DNA of 7,118 nt from a bacterium (lineage in GTDB: Bacteria; Verrucomicrobiota; Verrucomicrobiia; Limisphaerales; J093). Each line of letters begins with the position of its first letter. The stretch's first letter is position 1. The position numbers were made by a program, and so were the translations under genes. Below, piece after piece: positions 6,816 to 7,118 of the stretch. Below the pieces are notes generated by a model, which was not told the DNA's origin, did no database searches, and was given only the letters and a program-made list of their open reading frames with translations. The DNA is taken from the NCBI GenBank assembly GCA_021784265.1, contig JAJXTA010000135.1:1-7118 (forward strand). Reading direction: 5' to 3'.

Positions 6816-7118
6816 CTACACCGAATCCGGGATGCGATAGTCGGCACGATAGGCTGGTTTGAGAAGCGCGTTGGCCGCGTCGCTGTTGGTAAATCGCTCG
6901 GCCTCGGGGTCGAAGAACAACTGGCGGTTACCCGTCCGGTAGGCCGCCACCCCCAGATGAATCAGACAGGCGCTCTGATGGGCCTGCTCCACGTCCGCGT
7001 TGGGGCGTTGGCGGCTTCGGATGCACGCTACGAAGTTGGGTTGATGCCATTTGTCCGGGAAATAACCCTTGTCTTGGGCCACGACCCGGCCCCCGTTCTC
7101 CATCACTTGCCAACCGCA
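6816..7118 (-). CDS. Gfo/Idh/MocA family oxidoreductase, C-terminal end (5' end beyond window)
   Basis: The frame is open from the right edge and ends with TAG at 6816-6818, giving the last 100 residues of a larger protein. The sequence matches the C-terminal end of Gfo/Idh/MocA NAD(P)-dependent sugar oxidoreductases common in Verrucomicrobiota and Planctomycetota: NFVACIRSRQRPNADVEQAH (28-47), HLGVAAYRTG (54-63), LFFDPEAERF (67-76), and the closing ANALLKPAYRADYRIP (82-97). The Rossmann domain and catalytic Lys lie outside the window, so substrate and completeness cannot be judged. Such proteins in these phyla often have a Tat signal, also not visible. It is followed 49 bp later on the same strand by the exported hydrolase, a spacing compatible with one transcript for carbohydrate breakdown. 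The in-frame GTG and ATG near 7101-7106 are internal codons, not starts, because homology begins upstream of the edge. Confidence 0.85.
   Translation of the reverse strand, partial: CGWQVMENGGRVVAQDKGYFPDKWHQPNFVACIRSRQRPNADVEQAHQSACLIHLGVAAYRTGNRQLFFDPEAERFTNSDAANALLKPAYRADYRIPDSV

Noticed and set aside
6767..6847. In-frame 5' extension of the hydrolase from GTG 6847
   Set aside because: It overlaps the upstream oxidoreductase by 32 bp, has no ribosome site, adds an Arg/Gly/Trp-rich segment before the signal peptide, and uses many A/T third positions unlike the rest of the gene.

Overview
The window looks like chromosomal DNA of a high-GC bacterium, most likely a member of the Verrucomicrobiota (Limisphaerales/Pedosphaera type), with Planctomycetota as the second choice. 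Three things suggest this: a secreted protein with D-x-N-x-N-G-x-x-D-F calcium loops, a Gfo/Idh/MocA C-terminus of the kind common in those phyla, and a large exported double alpha/beta-hydrolase. The lineage is an inference from protein style, since no marker gene is present. Six genes are supported, two of them cut by the window edges. No RNA gene, mobile element or CRISPR array was seen.

Layout. Positions 1-906 (minus) hold the N-terminal 302 residues of a secreted, probably surface-exposed protein that runs off the left edge. A 91-bp divergent control region follows (907-997), with a tandem repeat and an inverted repeat. On the plus strand, eboD (998-2191) and eboF (2204-3604) lie 12 bp apart as a two-gene operon. 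They converge on msrA (3647-4300, minus). Upstream of msrA on the same strand are a large exported alpha/beta-hydrolase (4349-6766) and the C-terminal 100 residues of a Gfo/Idh/MocA oxidoreductase (6816-7118). A strong hairpin lies between the hydrolase and msrA.

How the genes may work together. EboD (a sugar phosphate cyclase of the 3-dehydroquinate synthase fold) and EboF (a phosphodiesterase/pyrophosphatase-like hydrolase) normally belong to the eboABCDEF cluster, a widespread and poorly understood system linked to movement of secondary metabolites or their precursors to the cell envelope. Here they stand without eboE between them and without eboABC directly upstream. The oxidoreductase and hydrolase probably form a carbohydrate or ester catabolic pair. 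MsrA carries a signal peptide and would repair oxidised methionine outside the cytoplasm.

The two observations most worth following are the stand-alone eboD-eboF pair with an atypical EboF metal site, and the hydrolase, which is an internal tandem duplication whose first copy has lost its whole catalytic triad.
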